Positions 8,348 to 17,141 of a stretch of DNA of 23,705 bases are shown in pieces. The DNA lies in contig BFEA01000504.1 of NCBI GenBank assembly GCA_003427395.1, forward strand, positions 106,458 to 130,162, in the 5' to 3' direction. The notes under the pieces were generated by a model. The model did no database searches, was not told the DNA's origin, and worked only from the letters and a program-made list of their open reading frames with translations. The stretch comes from Chara braunii (lineage: Eukaryota; Streptophyta; Charophyceae; Charales; Characeae). The translations under genes and the position numbers were made by a program. Numbering within the stretch: the first letter of the stretch is position 1; the number at the start of each line of letters is the position of its first letter.

Positions 8348-8628
8348 TGACTGATGAGAAAAATGAACGTAGATATGGGGAGGGCTGAAGTTTTTGGGAA
8401 AAATCGCATAATGAGAAAACATGAATGTAGATTTGGGAGGCTGATCTTTTTGGGAAAAATCACATAAGAAATGTTATTAATTTATTATCTAATAAAAAAA
8501 TAATAAAAAAAAGAAAACATGACCGACTGATGAGAAAACATGAACGTAGATTTGGAAGGGCTGGTCTTTTTGGGAACGAGCACGTAAGAAATAGTATTAA
8601 TTTATTATCTGATTAAAAAAAGGAACGA
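8348..8628. repeat. Longer-period repeat derived from the 47-bp unit
   Basis: Three units start at GATGAGAAA near 8354, 8411 and 8530. Each continues AACGTAGAT(A/T)TGG, GGGCTG and TTTTTGGGAA. The second and third also share AAGAAAT(G/A)(T/G)TATTAATTTA and TTATCT, followed by an A-rich run. The units share the GAAAACATGA text with the 47-bp array and probably arose from it. Confidence 0.88.
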
Positions 8629-9296
8629 TTTGATGGGAAAAACAAATGCTGGTGGTAAAAGAAATATTTCTTTTTTAACAAATTTCCATTCCTGCTGCTG
8701 CTGGGATGGTTTTGGTTCGGTCAGCCAGCCAGAGGCTGGGGAAAGTAGTGTTGCTTCGTACAGCTCCGGCGGGAGTCGCGCTTTCAAGTCCAGATGCATG
8801 TTTTCCAATTTCAAGTCCAGATGCATGTTTTCCAAGCAAAAAAATTAGCACCGGCGGGCTGGGCCTTGCCTCCCCCCCCCTTGCTGACTTTTCTCGGAAA
8901 TGCTCATTGCCCGGATTGCCGTCACCCGAACAAAACGTGCAGTGGTCATTGCTATATATAGACTCTAGAGTCTAGACTCAAAGATGGGCCAAGGACAGCT
9001 TTTAGAATGACCGTACGTTGTATTGGGTGGAGAGCGTGGAGGTGATAGGAGGTGATACCATGCAAAGAGGCATGGAGTACTGCAGTTTGAAGAACTACGC
9101 ATGCGTGTTGGCAGCTCATTGGCAGGTATTCTCTTCGTGTTTCAGTCATTTTTTCCCCGTTTTCGAATTTTCCTAGCATACTATACCCGGCCGGACGTCC
9201 GGGACCCCTCCAAATATCCGGGCACACGTCCCCCCGAGGCACTGCCCACCCCTACTGCACTTGACATAAATGGTTTCCCTCCTAGTATGTGTTTTT
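8629..9296. other. Mixed intergenic DNA with a 27-bp duplication
   Basis: A perfect 27-bp tandem duplication occupies 8782-8808 and 8809-8835 (core TCAAGTCCAGATGCATG). A CCGGACGTCCGG palindrome sits at 9191-9202, just before the large fold-back. No gene was recognised. Confidence 0.5.
8782..8835. repeat. Perfect 27-bp tandem duplication
   Basis: TTTCAAGTCCAGATGCATG followed by TTTTCCAA occurs twice with no mismatch. Confidence 0.95.
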
Positions 9297-9508
9297 CGGA
9301 CATTGTTACGACTTACCAGGGGCCAAGTCCCACTAGCAGCGTTCAGTTTCCTCAACGCCTGAATCTGGTCGTGTTTGTGGACATGTGCGGATGAGGAAAC
9401 TCTATGCCATGTCTGCACATCTCCACAAAAACGACCAGATTCATGGTTTAAGAAAAGTCGACGCCGCTAGTGGGACCTGGCCCCAGGTGTCCGACGGGCG
9501 AACGTCCG
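9297..9508. mobile_element. Large fold-back element, about 94-bp arms
   Basis: The left arm (9297-9390) and right arm (9413-9508) are inverted copies of each other around a 22-base loop. The best-matching parts are GAATCTGGTCGTGTTTGTGG against the complement of CCACAAAAACGACCAGATTC, and GGGGCCAAGTCCCACTAGC against the complement of GCTAGTGGGACCTGGCCCC. The inner 75 bases of the arms are roughly 80% matched by eye. There is no coding capacity. A MITE, or an inverted duplication of older sequence, are the main options; transcribed, it would form a long hairpin. Confidence 0.85.
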
Positions 9509-9858
9509 GCCACAGGCGAATGTCTCCGTCAGACGTGTGGTAGGGTGGTGGTCCCACATTCTGGACAATCGATTTATGTTGCTGTTTGAAAGCCATGAAG
9601 TTATTCAGAATGTTTACACAAATGTGGGATGCAATCAAAGAGATCGTTATGTGGTGGTGGCGGAGACAAAAATGAATGCGCACGACCCACCAGCGCGCAC
9701 ACCCTGGGGGCTATGTGAGGGCGTGGAGAGCTCCAAACTTTTGGGAGGGGCGAGGAGGGTGGGTGTGGAGGGGCGGCGGTGTCACTAGACAACCTAAATC
9801 ACCTACGTGTAAATAAGTTCGGAACAACCCACCACCTTGGTCTTTTTTTTTTTTCTGG

Positions 9859-9895
9859 TTGTGTGTGTGTGTGGGGGGGGGGGGGGGGGGGGGGG
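9859..9895. repeat. (GT)n followed by poly-G
   Basis: A short GT run passes into about 22 consecutive G residues, with T-rich sequence just upstream. Confidence 0.95.
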
Positions 9896-9926
9896 TGGGT
9901 GTTTGGGTTGGTCGTTGTGTTTCGAG

Positions 9927-10014
9927 GCAATCAATTGATTAATTGATTGACTGGTTGATTAGTTTTGAATCTTTTGATTAATTGATTGGTTGATTGGTTG
10001 ATTGATTGATTGGG
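9927..10014. repeat. Imperfect (TTGA)n tetranucleotide array
   Basis: Repeats of ATTGATTGATTGGTTGA with frequent substitutions. The same tetranucleotide, in both orientations, dominates 12228-12433. Confidence 0.9.
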
Positions 10015-10030
10015 AGGGGGTCCCACCCTG

Positions 10031-10076
10031 TGCACACGCACACACGCACACACGCACACACGCACACAGACACACA
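10031..10076. repeat. (CACACG)n microsatellite
   Basis: Several CACACG units with some CACACA variants. Confidence 0.92.
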
Positions 10077-10410
10077 TGGTCTTTACTCTGGCACAACCAT
10101 GACGCTTGATTTTTCTCCTTTCTTTTTCTTTTTTTTATTGGTTTTCTTTTTTGTGGAGTTGCGTATAGCGAATATGACAACACTCACACGCACGTGCACG
10201 CACGCGAGAGAGAGGGAGCAGGGGGGAGTAGCGGCAGGAGCAGGAACGGGAACGGGCGGAGGGCACCAAATTCCAAGGGCATACAAATCTGAATCTGGCC
10301 CAATCCAGGCCCAGACCAGGCCTTTTTCTTTTTTCATTTCGTAGACCTTACCGGTGCTCTCTGCAAGGGGTACTACATACCCAATCCCCCACCCTCGCAG
10401 GCCCAGAACC

Positions 10411-10500
10411 CCAGGAACCCTCCTGACCGGACACTGGGCCCCGGGCGGACATTTGGGCTACTGTCTGATTGGACACCCCAGACGGTCGGAGGGGTCCTGG
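10411..10500. repeat. Short CCGG-rich fold-back
   Basis: CCAGGAACCCTCCTGACCGG (10411-10430) is mirrored by ACGGTCGGAGGGGTCCTGG (10482-10500), around a GC-rich middle with CGGACATTTGGG and GGACACCCC. It resembles the other CCGG-rich fold-backs at 9297 and 12662. Confidence 0.6.
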
Positions 10501-10514
10501 ATGTCCGGAGGGGC

Positions 10515-11330
10515 AAATTTTTTCTGTGGGTTCTCCTTTAGATGAGGTACATGCCCATAATTTTCTGGACTGGAGTAGGAGGAAAAAAAACGTAACACTC
10601 GAAAGGTTGCGGTGGTGAAAACATGCTCTCTGAGTCAATACTCTGTTTTTCATTTTCCTTTTCCCTGTTTGCTTTTTTCGGGGGCTTGGTAATTATTTTT
10701 TCCTGTGGGTGCTAAGCGGAGTGAGATATAGCTAAGTTTCAGAGCATTTGAATTTTTCGAACGAAAAAAAAAAAGAAAAATTTACAAAGCATGCGGCATT
10801 AAGAAAAACAAGGTAGTGGCTGTGCGAGCCTGCTTTTGACACCGCCAGTTTTGCGGCTTTTGCCATTTCCCTTTTTTTTTTTCCTGCCATCTTCCGCATT
10901 TTCTTTTTTTGTCCTCTGCAGCAGTTACAATTGCTGCGGCTGCTAAAGCTGCAGCACCTCCTGCAGTGTCTCCTGCAGCGCCTGCATGTGGAACAGCGGC
11001 ATCAACTGCAAATTCTGCAACTGCTGCAGTCGGTCTTTCCCAGCCTCCCCCCACCCCCCCCCAAAAAACCACACCACCCCTCCTATAGCAGCTGCAGGGA
11101 GGAGGGTGGGGGAGATGCAGGTACAGCTATAGCAGCTTCTGCATTTGGGGCAGCGGACACCGCCCCCCCCCCCCCCCCCCCAAAAAAAAAAAAAAAGGAA
11201 AACCACCCCCCCCCAGAGGGAAAAAAACACTCCCCCCCTCCCCCGAAAAAAAAAAAAAGACAACCCCACCCTCCCTGTTTTTTTCTTTCTTTTCGTGAAA
11301 CTTTTAAACACGCATTGGCCCAGATTGTCC
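10515..11330. other. Low-complexity stretch with CTGCAG clusters and C/A runs
   Basis: From 10916 to 11150 the sequence is dense in CTGCAG and GCAGC. One frame would give an Ala/Pro-rich segment (AAVTIAAAAKAAAPPAVSP), but it is broken by homopolymer runs and I do not call it a gene. Runs of C followed by runs of A occupy 11054-11068, 11163-11196 and 11236-11258. Confidence 0.5.
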
Positions 11331-12227
11331 GGGATGCTGAACAACTGGGGTCCCGGATATGATGGGATATCTCCTCAGTCATCCGGCGCAAGTGTCTGGT
11401 AATCGGACAGGTGGGCACCAGGAGCCCAATTGAGTATGAAGCGGAGAGGAGATATTTGCAGATTTAAAGAGAAGGGCGGAGGAAGTGAAGGCAAGGGGAC
11501 GGCGGAACACGAGGGAAGGAAGGCCAACAGCAAGGCCATTTTGCTCAAAGCCTAAAAGGGGTGTGTAAGGAAGGGTATGTTTATAATACCCCTACTATCA
11601 GAACAACGCCAGTTTTTCAACCAAGAACGCCTCCCCCCCCCCCCCCCAAAAAAAAAAAAAACCAGGTGGTGGGTAAAGCCAATGTCAACGACATTAAGAG
11701 GTAGGACATGGTTTCTCAAAATGCTCCACTATGTGGAGCCGATCGATGGGATATTAATTGCTGATGATGAAAATCATGGTCACCAACCGAACGTCCGGAC
11801 GTCTGCACCGGGTTCCAGAGAGTCAGGGATAAGATGCAGGGCTCCGGTATTCCACGCCGAATTTTAAGTTTTGTTTCTGTCTACCGGACACGGTTCGAAG
11901 GCCCGGACAGAGGTGCTTGAGAAGGGGTGGCGGGTGGTTGGGCGAGCATTTTCCAAGCACCTCAGTGTGCTGCCTGCCATATAGGGAAATGGGAATAGCA
12001 ATTCTCCCCGCGCCCCCCCCCCCCCTCTCTCTCTCGCTCGTTGTTTGAACGGCTGAATGGGACGTGAACATCATTCCTCCTTTATTTTTTTTCCATATTT
12101 GTTACAGAGACTTTGTCCGACGTTATATTCATTTTTCATTTGCATCTTTGGACGTTTGCTCGAATCGTGCACATGCTTTTGTCATTTCTCACGAGTAATC
12201 CATCTGTCCATGGCAAGCAGCCAATCA
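11331..12227. other. Intergenic stretch with CCGG-rich boxes, no gene
   Basis: It contains scattered GTCCGG or CCGGAC boxes (11329, 11354, 11789, 11883 and 11901), a C-run/A-run pair at 11633-11661, and a C14 plus CT tract at 12013. No protein-like frame was found. Confidence 0.5.
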
Positions 12228-12433
12228 CTCACTCACTCACTCACTCACTCACTCAATCAATGTATCCATCAATCAATCAAATCAATCAATCATCAATCAA
12301 TTGAGAAAATCTTGATTGATTGATGGACTGCTTCTATTGACTAGTGGACTGCTTTGATTGATTGATCAATTGATTGATTTCACTCATTGATGGGTTTCAT
12401 TATTTGGTTCCATTGATTGATTGATTGATTCTT
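12228..12433. repeat. Inverted tetranucleotide arrays, (AATC)n then (GATT)n
   Basis: An (ACTC)n run (12228-12254) passes into AATCAATC repeats to about 12300. After CTTGATTGATTGATGG the complementary GATTGATT repeats follow, to 12433. The two halves are complementary and could pair. Confidence 0.92.
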
Positions 12434-12661
12434 GCGCTCATTGCCGGATAAGACGCTTTGTTTTTCGCAACCATTTGACCTCTGTGTTATGGGTGCTGTC
12501 CTGCTGGTCCGGATGCGAAGTGCAAAGCAGGTGTCACTGAGTGCCTGCCAACACACCCCCGCATCAGTGCCTCCCCCACCCTTTTCCTATTCCTTTGTTT
12601 CTTTTTTTTTTTCTTCTTTTTTTTTTTTTTTTTCCCGGGCCGGGACATTGTTGGCTCCCTA

Positions 12662-12741
12662 ACACCGGTCGGGACTATCCGGGTCCTGCGGTGCCCGGCT
12701 GCCTGGTGGTGTTTGGATCACTGGACAGTCCGGACCGGTGT
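12662..12741. repeat. CCGG-rich fold-back just before a LINE fragment
   Basis: ACACCGGTCGGGACTATCCG at 12662 is mirrored by GGACAGTCCGGACCGGTGT ending at 12741. The arms are about 21 bp with three mismatches, separated by about 38 bases. Confidence 0.75.
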
Positions 12742-12744
12742 AGA

Positions 12745-13436
12745 CACTCGTCCATAGCAAGGCTTTCCAATCCCAGGGCCACTGAATCAGGGTCTCGAGT
12801 TGGTCCCATATTCTGTCCCATCATCTCCACAGCCACACTGCACCTGGCCGTTGCAGGAATATGGGTTCTATTGTTTCTGGTATTTTCCTGGGAGGGAACG
12901 CGTCGGTGCAGACCCTGGGATTGGAAAGCCTTGCTATGTGAAGTCCTATCTACGCACCAGATAGATGATTTCACAAGCAATTTGTTTAAAGTATGCCGCA
13001 GGGCGGTGCTCTGGGCCCTCTGGCGACGACGCTGCACATATGAAATGGAAAGAGCTAGGCTGGATGGCCCGGAGTTCACGGAAAGCATTCAGCAGCAGAT
13101 CCAAGCAGAAATAAGAGAACAATGGGAAAGAGCCAGGACACGGATCCAGCAATTACACTCACCGAAAGAGATTCAACAAAAAATCAAGGAATTCAGCCTG
13201 AGCTGGCTTGGGGGGGAAAATGGGGGGAGGATAGGGGAAGTGAAATGGAAGGAGGACAATGTGATCCAGGGGAGGGACAAGGGAGGAGAGACCTGGTGAG
13301 GGATTACCGGCTCCTTTTTCATGAGTGGACCAAGATTGACTCAGCAATCCCCTTGAGACCCACCTCAGACTTCCCCAACCCCTTCCCCCCCTCCTCCAAT
13401 TGTCTAGTAGGTATGGATTGGTATGGGAGGGACTGA
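12745..13436 (+). pseudogene. LINE ORF2 C-terminal fragment
   Basis: The frame read from about 12745 to 13299 contains WDWKALLCEVL, then FKVCRRAVLWALWRRRC and a charged helical stretch (EFTESIQQQIQAEIREQWER). The LWALWRRR pattern followed by a basic/acidic helix is typical of the C-terminal end of plant LINE polyproteins, after the reverse transcriptase. Near 13270 a frameshift is needed to continue into RRDLVRDYRLLFHEWTKIDS, ending at 13436. There is no endonuclease or polymerase upstream, so this copy is 5'-truncated, as is usual for LINE insertions. It is followed by a tail shared with the LINE at 20.9 kb. Confidence 0.6.
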
Positions 13437-13510
13437 GGAACCAGTTTTACTGTCGCAGATATCTGGCGCCTGCTTCTGGGTGAAGAGGGATCCTCCTCCC
13501 CGCCATAACA
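12745..13510 (+). mobile_element. 5'-truncated LINE copy
   Basis: The ORF2 C-terminus is followed by an untranslated tail containing GGAACCAGTTTTACTGTCGC and ATCTGGCGCCTGCTTCTGGG. The same order, GGAACTAGTTT then ATCTGGCGCCTGGTTCAGGG, occurs at 20926-20970. This identifies both as 3' ends of one LINE family. The exact 5' junction is uncertain; a fold-back ends at 12741. No clear A tail or target-site duplication was seen. Confidence 0.6.
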
Positions 13511-14180
13511 ACTCTTTCTCAGTTTTTCTTGTATTTCGGTGTTTCAGTACAAACCTACACAGTCAATCCTGGGCTTGCCGGGGATCGGCCTGTGCTGCTT
13601 AGAATAAACATCTTGGAAAACTCATATCACAAACCCCTTGAAACGACCGGTGCAAACAAAGCCCATTTCTTGAAACCTAGGCCACCAACCGGGTCACGGG
13701 GGTCACCTTGTTTTCCTGGGCGACCCGGCATGCAAGGACCAAGGAGAGTCCCAGCAAAAACGAAAAAGAAAAGGTCCGAAAGAAAACTACTTCCTGCCAG
13801 ACCGTACATGTAGCGAATTTGACACAACACACATTGGCCCTCGCCGCACGGCACACTAAACGAAAACGAGACGAGTGCAACTGCCCTCGAAAGGTGGAAA
13901 ACTACACTCGTTACTATGTATATAGAAAACTGATGAACCTGGCCATTTTCTGCCGGAAGATGCACTCGTTTCGCCCATTGTCAAAACAAAGGGCCGAAGG
14001 TACCAAATCGAACGACCTGCTTGCCTTCGACCCCAAGAAAGAGTTGAACCTGCCCCTTTTCGACCCCCCAAAACGACTACAAAAGACCTGAACCTACTGC
14101 TTTTTCAATTCGACCCCTCCCCCCCAAAAAAGGCCAGAGTCGACTCGTCGACGATCAAAAAGACATGAACCGACATCCCT
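13511..14180. other. Mixed stretch with a lysine-rich ORF of doubtful status
   Basis: A 127-codon frame at 13708-14091 encodes a basic, Lys/Arg-rich sequence without recognisable motifs. Base use is A/C-biased, and the frame seems open mainly because of that bias. An inverted pair, ACGAGTGCA near 13873 and TGCACTCGT near 13961, lies inside. I see no supportable gene. Confidence 0.4.
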
Positions 14181-14182
14181 TT

Positions 14183-14640
14183 GAACCCGGTTGCCTGGCA
14201 GTGGTGACGTTCACGCTTGAAATGTCGTGAACTAACGAACGAAAACCACCAAAGGCATTAAGAAATTAAAATTAAATAGAAATTAAAATAAAAAATAAAT
14301 AAGAAATTAAAATTAATTAAAATTAAAATAAAAAAATAAAAAAATAAGAAAAGACCTCAAGTCCCCCCCCAAAAAAGACCTCAAGCACCTCCCAAACAAA
14401 AAGAAAAAAAAAATGAAAACCCCGAGAAAAAAGATCAGGAATGACGGAAAAAAAAAAGGAAAATGACACAAATGACGGCCAATCAAGAAAGACAGGACAA
14501 GAAGGAAAAAAAAGAGGAAAAATAAAAGAAATGAGCCCACTTGCCTGGCATCGGTCAAATTCATTCAAACAAATTCATTCATTCATTCACACTTNTTTCA
14601 TGAACGAATGGAACGACCAAAGCTATTAAAAAAAAAAAAA
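14183..14640 (+). repeat. Two diverged copies of a unit ending in A-rich sequence
   Basis: Copy one (about 14183-14262) contains TTGCCTGGCAGTGGT, then GTGAACTAACGAACGAAAAC and CCAAAGGCATTAA. Copy two (about 14541-14630) contains TTGCCTGGCATCGGT, then CATGAACGAATGGAACGACC and AAAGCTATTAA. Each passes directly into long A-rich sequence, which suggests short retroposons, although no polymerase III boxes were found. An ambiguous base sits at 14595. Confidence 0.5.
14264..14535. repeat. A-rich low-complexity tract
   Basis: AAATTAAAATTAAATAGA-type repeats pass into AAAAAATGA/GACAAG-type purine runs. No gene. Confidence 0.85.
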
Positions 14641-15061
14641 AAAAAACCAATCCAGAAAAAAACACCCGACAGCCCCCCAAAAAACACTCAACCCTCCACC
14701 CGAAAAGGAAACCTGGTCGCCGCCCATCACAAGCCCGACGAACCTGATGAACCGAACAATTGCCCAAAGCCTGTGACTACCTCTCGCACTACCGCTCCGT
14801 CTACTAGCCGCGACCGCACCCTTCCCACCCCGCCCCCAAAAGCCCCAAAACACCCCCCCTAACCTCGCTTGAAGTCCACGACATTTTTTTTTTTTTTTAA
14901 ATTGGGCCCCCACTGGTGGTCCCCCACCGGCGGGGAAAAAAAAAAAAAAAAAAAACCCTGCCAGGCCAACTCAGCTCGAATCGCCAGTCCTCCCGAATCG
15001 CACAGACTTTTCGATCAATGACTACATTCCGTTTGGTGCAAACATTTTGTCATAATGAGAT
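14641..15061. other. Low-complexity spacer including a T-run/A-run hairpin
   Basis: A T-run at 14885-14898 and an A-run of about 20 at 14936-14955 flank a GC-rich core with CCACTGGTGG and CCACCGGCGGGG, so the whole 14885-14955 block is roughly palindromic. A C/A-rich block precedes it (14670-14870). Confidence 0.5.
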
Positions 15062-15343
15062 TTGTCAATGTTTTGCTTTTCCCCCCACGATGCCACACCA
15101 ACCTTAATCGACATCCCTGGATTTTTCTCTTCAACTTTCCATCGGCAGGAAGAATTAAAAATTGCCAAAGTCGGGGTATTCAGAAGTTTGCACAACCCCC
15201 AAGGTACGTATATGGCCTACCGTTCCAGAGGAGAGGGATGGTTGTGCACAGCAGGTGCTTCAAAGCACAAGTACATCCAGCTATCGGCTGTGGGCACCCG
15301 TCAGAATCCGAACAGTGACACAGTCCACTGCTTTTTTGTTTGA
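15062..15343 (+). CDS. Weak exon candidate, unrecognised
   Basis: One frame is open for 93 codons and reads protein-like in its middle (KIAKVGVFRSLHNPQGTYMA, then YRSRGEGWLCTAG). A TCGGCAGGAAG sequence at 15141-15151 could be a 3' splice site and TTTGGTAAGTAG near 15534 a 5' splice site, but the frame is closed before that donor. The copy of the dispersed CCAGCTATCGGC motif at 15261-15290 lies within it, which argues that part is repeat-derived. I cannot assign a function. Confidence 0.13.
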   Translation: MSMFCFSPHDATPTLIDIPGFFSSTFHRQEELKIAKVGVFRSLHNPQGTYMAYRSRGEGWLCTAGASKHKYIQLSAVGTRQNPNSDTVHCFFV

Positions 15344-15763
15344 CGGCGCGTCCACGAGCGCCTACGCCATCTTTTCCAGAAGAAATTTGTAGGCAAACAA
15401 GGTTCTTTTCAGCAAGGTTGGGGCCGTGTACTAGCGGTTTAAAGCACCACTACCTTTCGTGCTGTTGGGAGAACGGAAAAATATCGGGTGCTAATCCTAA
15501 AACATCGGGTTCTCAATGCAGCATAGCAAGACTTTGGTAAGTAGCAGTTTTTTTTTTTTTAATTTTTTTATAGCAGGTTGTATAATATGCATATCAAATT
15601 ATGACAAAAAAATATAGGCTGCCGTAGAGAACTGTCTGCCATTTCGTTAAAACGGAGATTTTATGGATTTAAACCACCACTACCTCGCCCAGCTAGAAAA
15701 AAAAAGGTCGCACCCATTTTAACAGGCCGTGACTTTTGGGAGCCGGTGCTGCACTGCCTGCTA
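15344..15763. other. Spacer with two dispersed-motif copies and an AT-rich patch
   Basis: GGTTTAAAGCACCACTACCT at 15434 and GATTTAAACCACCACTACCT at 15666 belong to the dispersed ACCACCAGTACTT family. A T-run with AT-rich sequence spans 15548-15620. No gene. Confidence 0.5.
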
Positions 15764-15768
15764 GCATC

Positions 15769-15862
<94 letters not shown>

Positions 15863-15865
15863 ATC

Positions 15866-15949
<84 letters not shown>
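15764..15949. repeat. Duplicated (GT)n(GA)n compound microsatellite
   Basis: GCATCCC starts a GT run and then a GA run at 15764-15860, and the same GCATCCC-(GT)n-(GA)n order repeats at 15861-15949. The 97-bp block is therefore tandemly duplicated as a unit, including its non-repetitive GCATCCC cap. Confidence 0.97.
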
Positions 15950-15951
<2 letters not shown>

Positions 15952-16054
15952 AATCTACACAAAGATAGCCGGCTCTCTCTCACTCTCTCCCGTTTATATC
16001 TTTGTTTTTCATTGTCCGTTTTTTTTTATAATTTTTGTTTTTTGTTTTGTTTTA

Positions 16055-16660
16055 AGCGTTGATAGACTAGGTGGGATTTTGCAAAACAGGTATCGAGGTG
16101 AAAACGAAAAGAGTGCTCTAGAGGAGAAGGTATTGGGGACGGGGAGGACAAAGCGACGAAAGAGTGACAGTACGACGACTGATTGTGAGCACGAGCACGG
16201 GGTGGCGGAAATGAAGGAGGTGTTAAGGACGTGAGGAAGAAGTGTCGAAGAGCCTGAGGGTCGGTCTTACTTAGGCGATGTAAAGGGTTCTAGGAGGAAG
16301 GGGTGGGGGACAGGAGAGGGGGTAAGAACAGGACTAAGCCAGGAAGCGGAGTATAGCGAGAAAGGCAAAGTCCAGGGCAAAAAGGCAGGCTGAGGTAACC
16401 GGAGGTGGGCAGCAGGATCGTGAACGAGAGTAAAGACAGCGCCAACAGACTACGTGGGGTTTCGGAAACGGGTACAAAGGTAAAAAGGAAAAAGAGGGCT
16501 CTGGAGCAGCAAGTATTGGGGACGGGGGAGAGGGGAAAGTACAGCCCTAGTCTGGGAGGGCGAAGGAAAGTGGTGGGAGAAAGACAGCAGTACCGCGGAC
16601 AGAAGAAGGACAGAAGAAGAGAGAGGAACGGTGGGAGGGTGGGCAGTGGTTGCTCAGCAG
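16055..16660 (+). repeat. Purine-rich leader with two copies of a unit about 380 bp apart
   Basis: GATAGACTAGGTGGGATTTT at 16061 recurs as CAACAGACTACGTGGGGTTT at 16443. Both continue through a basic A/G-rich stretch to GGTATTGGGGACGGGGAGG (16128) and AAGTATTGGGGACGGGGGAG (16510). Both are open in one frame (SALEEKVLGTG versus RALEQQVLGTG). They lie just upstream of the LINE ORF1 region in the same orientation. They could be tandem 5' leader monomers of that element or part of an unrelated repeat. Confidence 0.65.
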
Positions 16661-17141
16661 AGCAAGGAGAGAGGTGAGAAAAGACGGACGCTCAGTCCAC
16701 TGGCAGCTCCCCTATCGCATTCCAAAAGGTCCTTGGTGTTGCTGGATCGGTATTAAATAGTAGTGGGGGGACGGAGATGAACAGGGTAAGTAGAGTAAAC
16801 AAATAAATCAAAATAACTCCAAATTAAAGAAAATTAAAGAAAATTACAGAACCAAAACAAAAGTGAAGAGCAAGCAACAAATTAACAAGTAGGTTACAAA
16901 TAGGTAATAAATGGAATAAATAGAATACAAAAATCGAGAAATTCAAAGCGAACCAATTGTCAAAAGCAGCAAAACTCTTTGCTTCCAAAAAAGATTGAGC
17001 AATTAGACACTTCAGTGCAAAGTGCCACACCACCATGAGGCCAACCAACAGACTGCAACAGGCACATAAACGTCTCCACTCAATGCTTTTCTACAGTGGG
17101 GCAATGAGACAGCTGGCAGATGAACGCCTTCAGCATAAACG
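16661..17141. other. A-rich spacer before the LINE ORF1 region
   Basis: From 16796 to 16990 the sequence is A-rich (AATTAAAGAAAATTAAAGAA and similar). From 17030 it becomes mixed. It may be part of the LINE 5' untranslated region. No separate gene is visible. Confidence 0.45.

Larger units (their letters stand above)
9509..10402. other. Low-complexity stretch, no gene
   Basis: It contains GT/poly-G (9859-9895), ATTGATTGATT repeats (9927-10014) and a CACACG run (10031-10076). A GGAGTTGCGTATAGCGAATA box at 10156, recurring at 23356, lies next to a CA-rich tract in both places. Confidence 0.6.

Noticed and set aside
1061-8350. CRISPR-like arrays (31, 32 and 47-bp repeats)
   Set aside because: The units are directly adjacent and the linker is part of the repeat; there are no unique spacers and no cas genes. 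These are eukaryotic minisatellites.
8060-8380. Hammerhead ribozyme signature from CTGATGAGAAA
   Set aside because: The CTGATGA and GAAA core boxes are present but there is no stem II between them and no suitable cleavage-site partner. The match is by chance within the repeat.
10916-11150. Ala/Pro-rich protein from the CTGCAG-dense region
   Set aside because: The frame is carried by trinucleotide-like repeats, is interrupted by C and A runs, and has no motif. Similar text appears in more than one frame.
10943-11418. Minus-strand ORFs rich in Phe and Gly
   Set aside because: They are translations of the T-run/G-run complement of the C/A homopolymers.
13708-14091. 127-codon basic ORF
   Set aside because: It is A/C-biased sequence without motif or repeat of known type, and lies in a low-complexity zone. 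Not enough to call a gene.
11054-14860. Telomere-like TTTTGGGG repeats
   Set aside because: The run lengths vary and the pairs are isolated, not in tandem. No regular telomere unit is present.
15693-15983. Leu-Ser and Thr-His repeat proteins
   Set aside because: They are translations of the compound GA/GT microsatellite.
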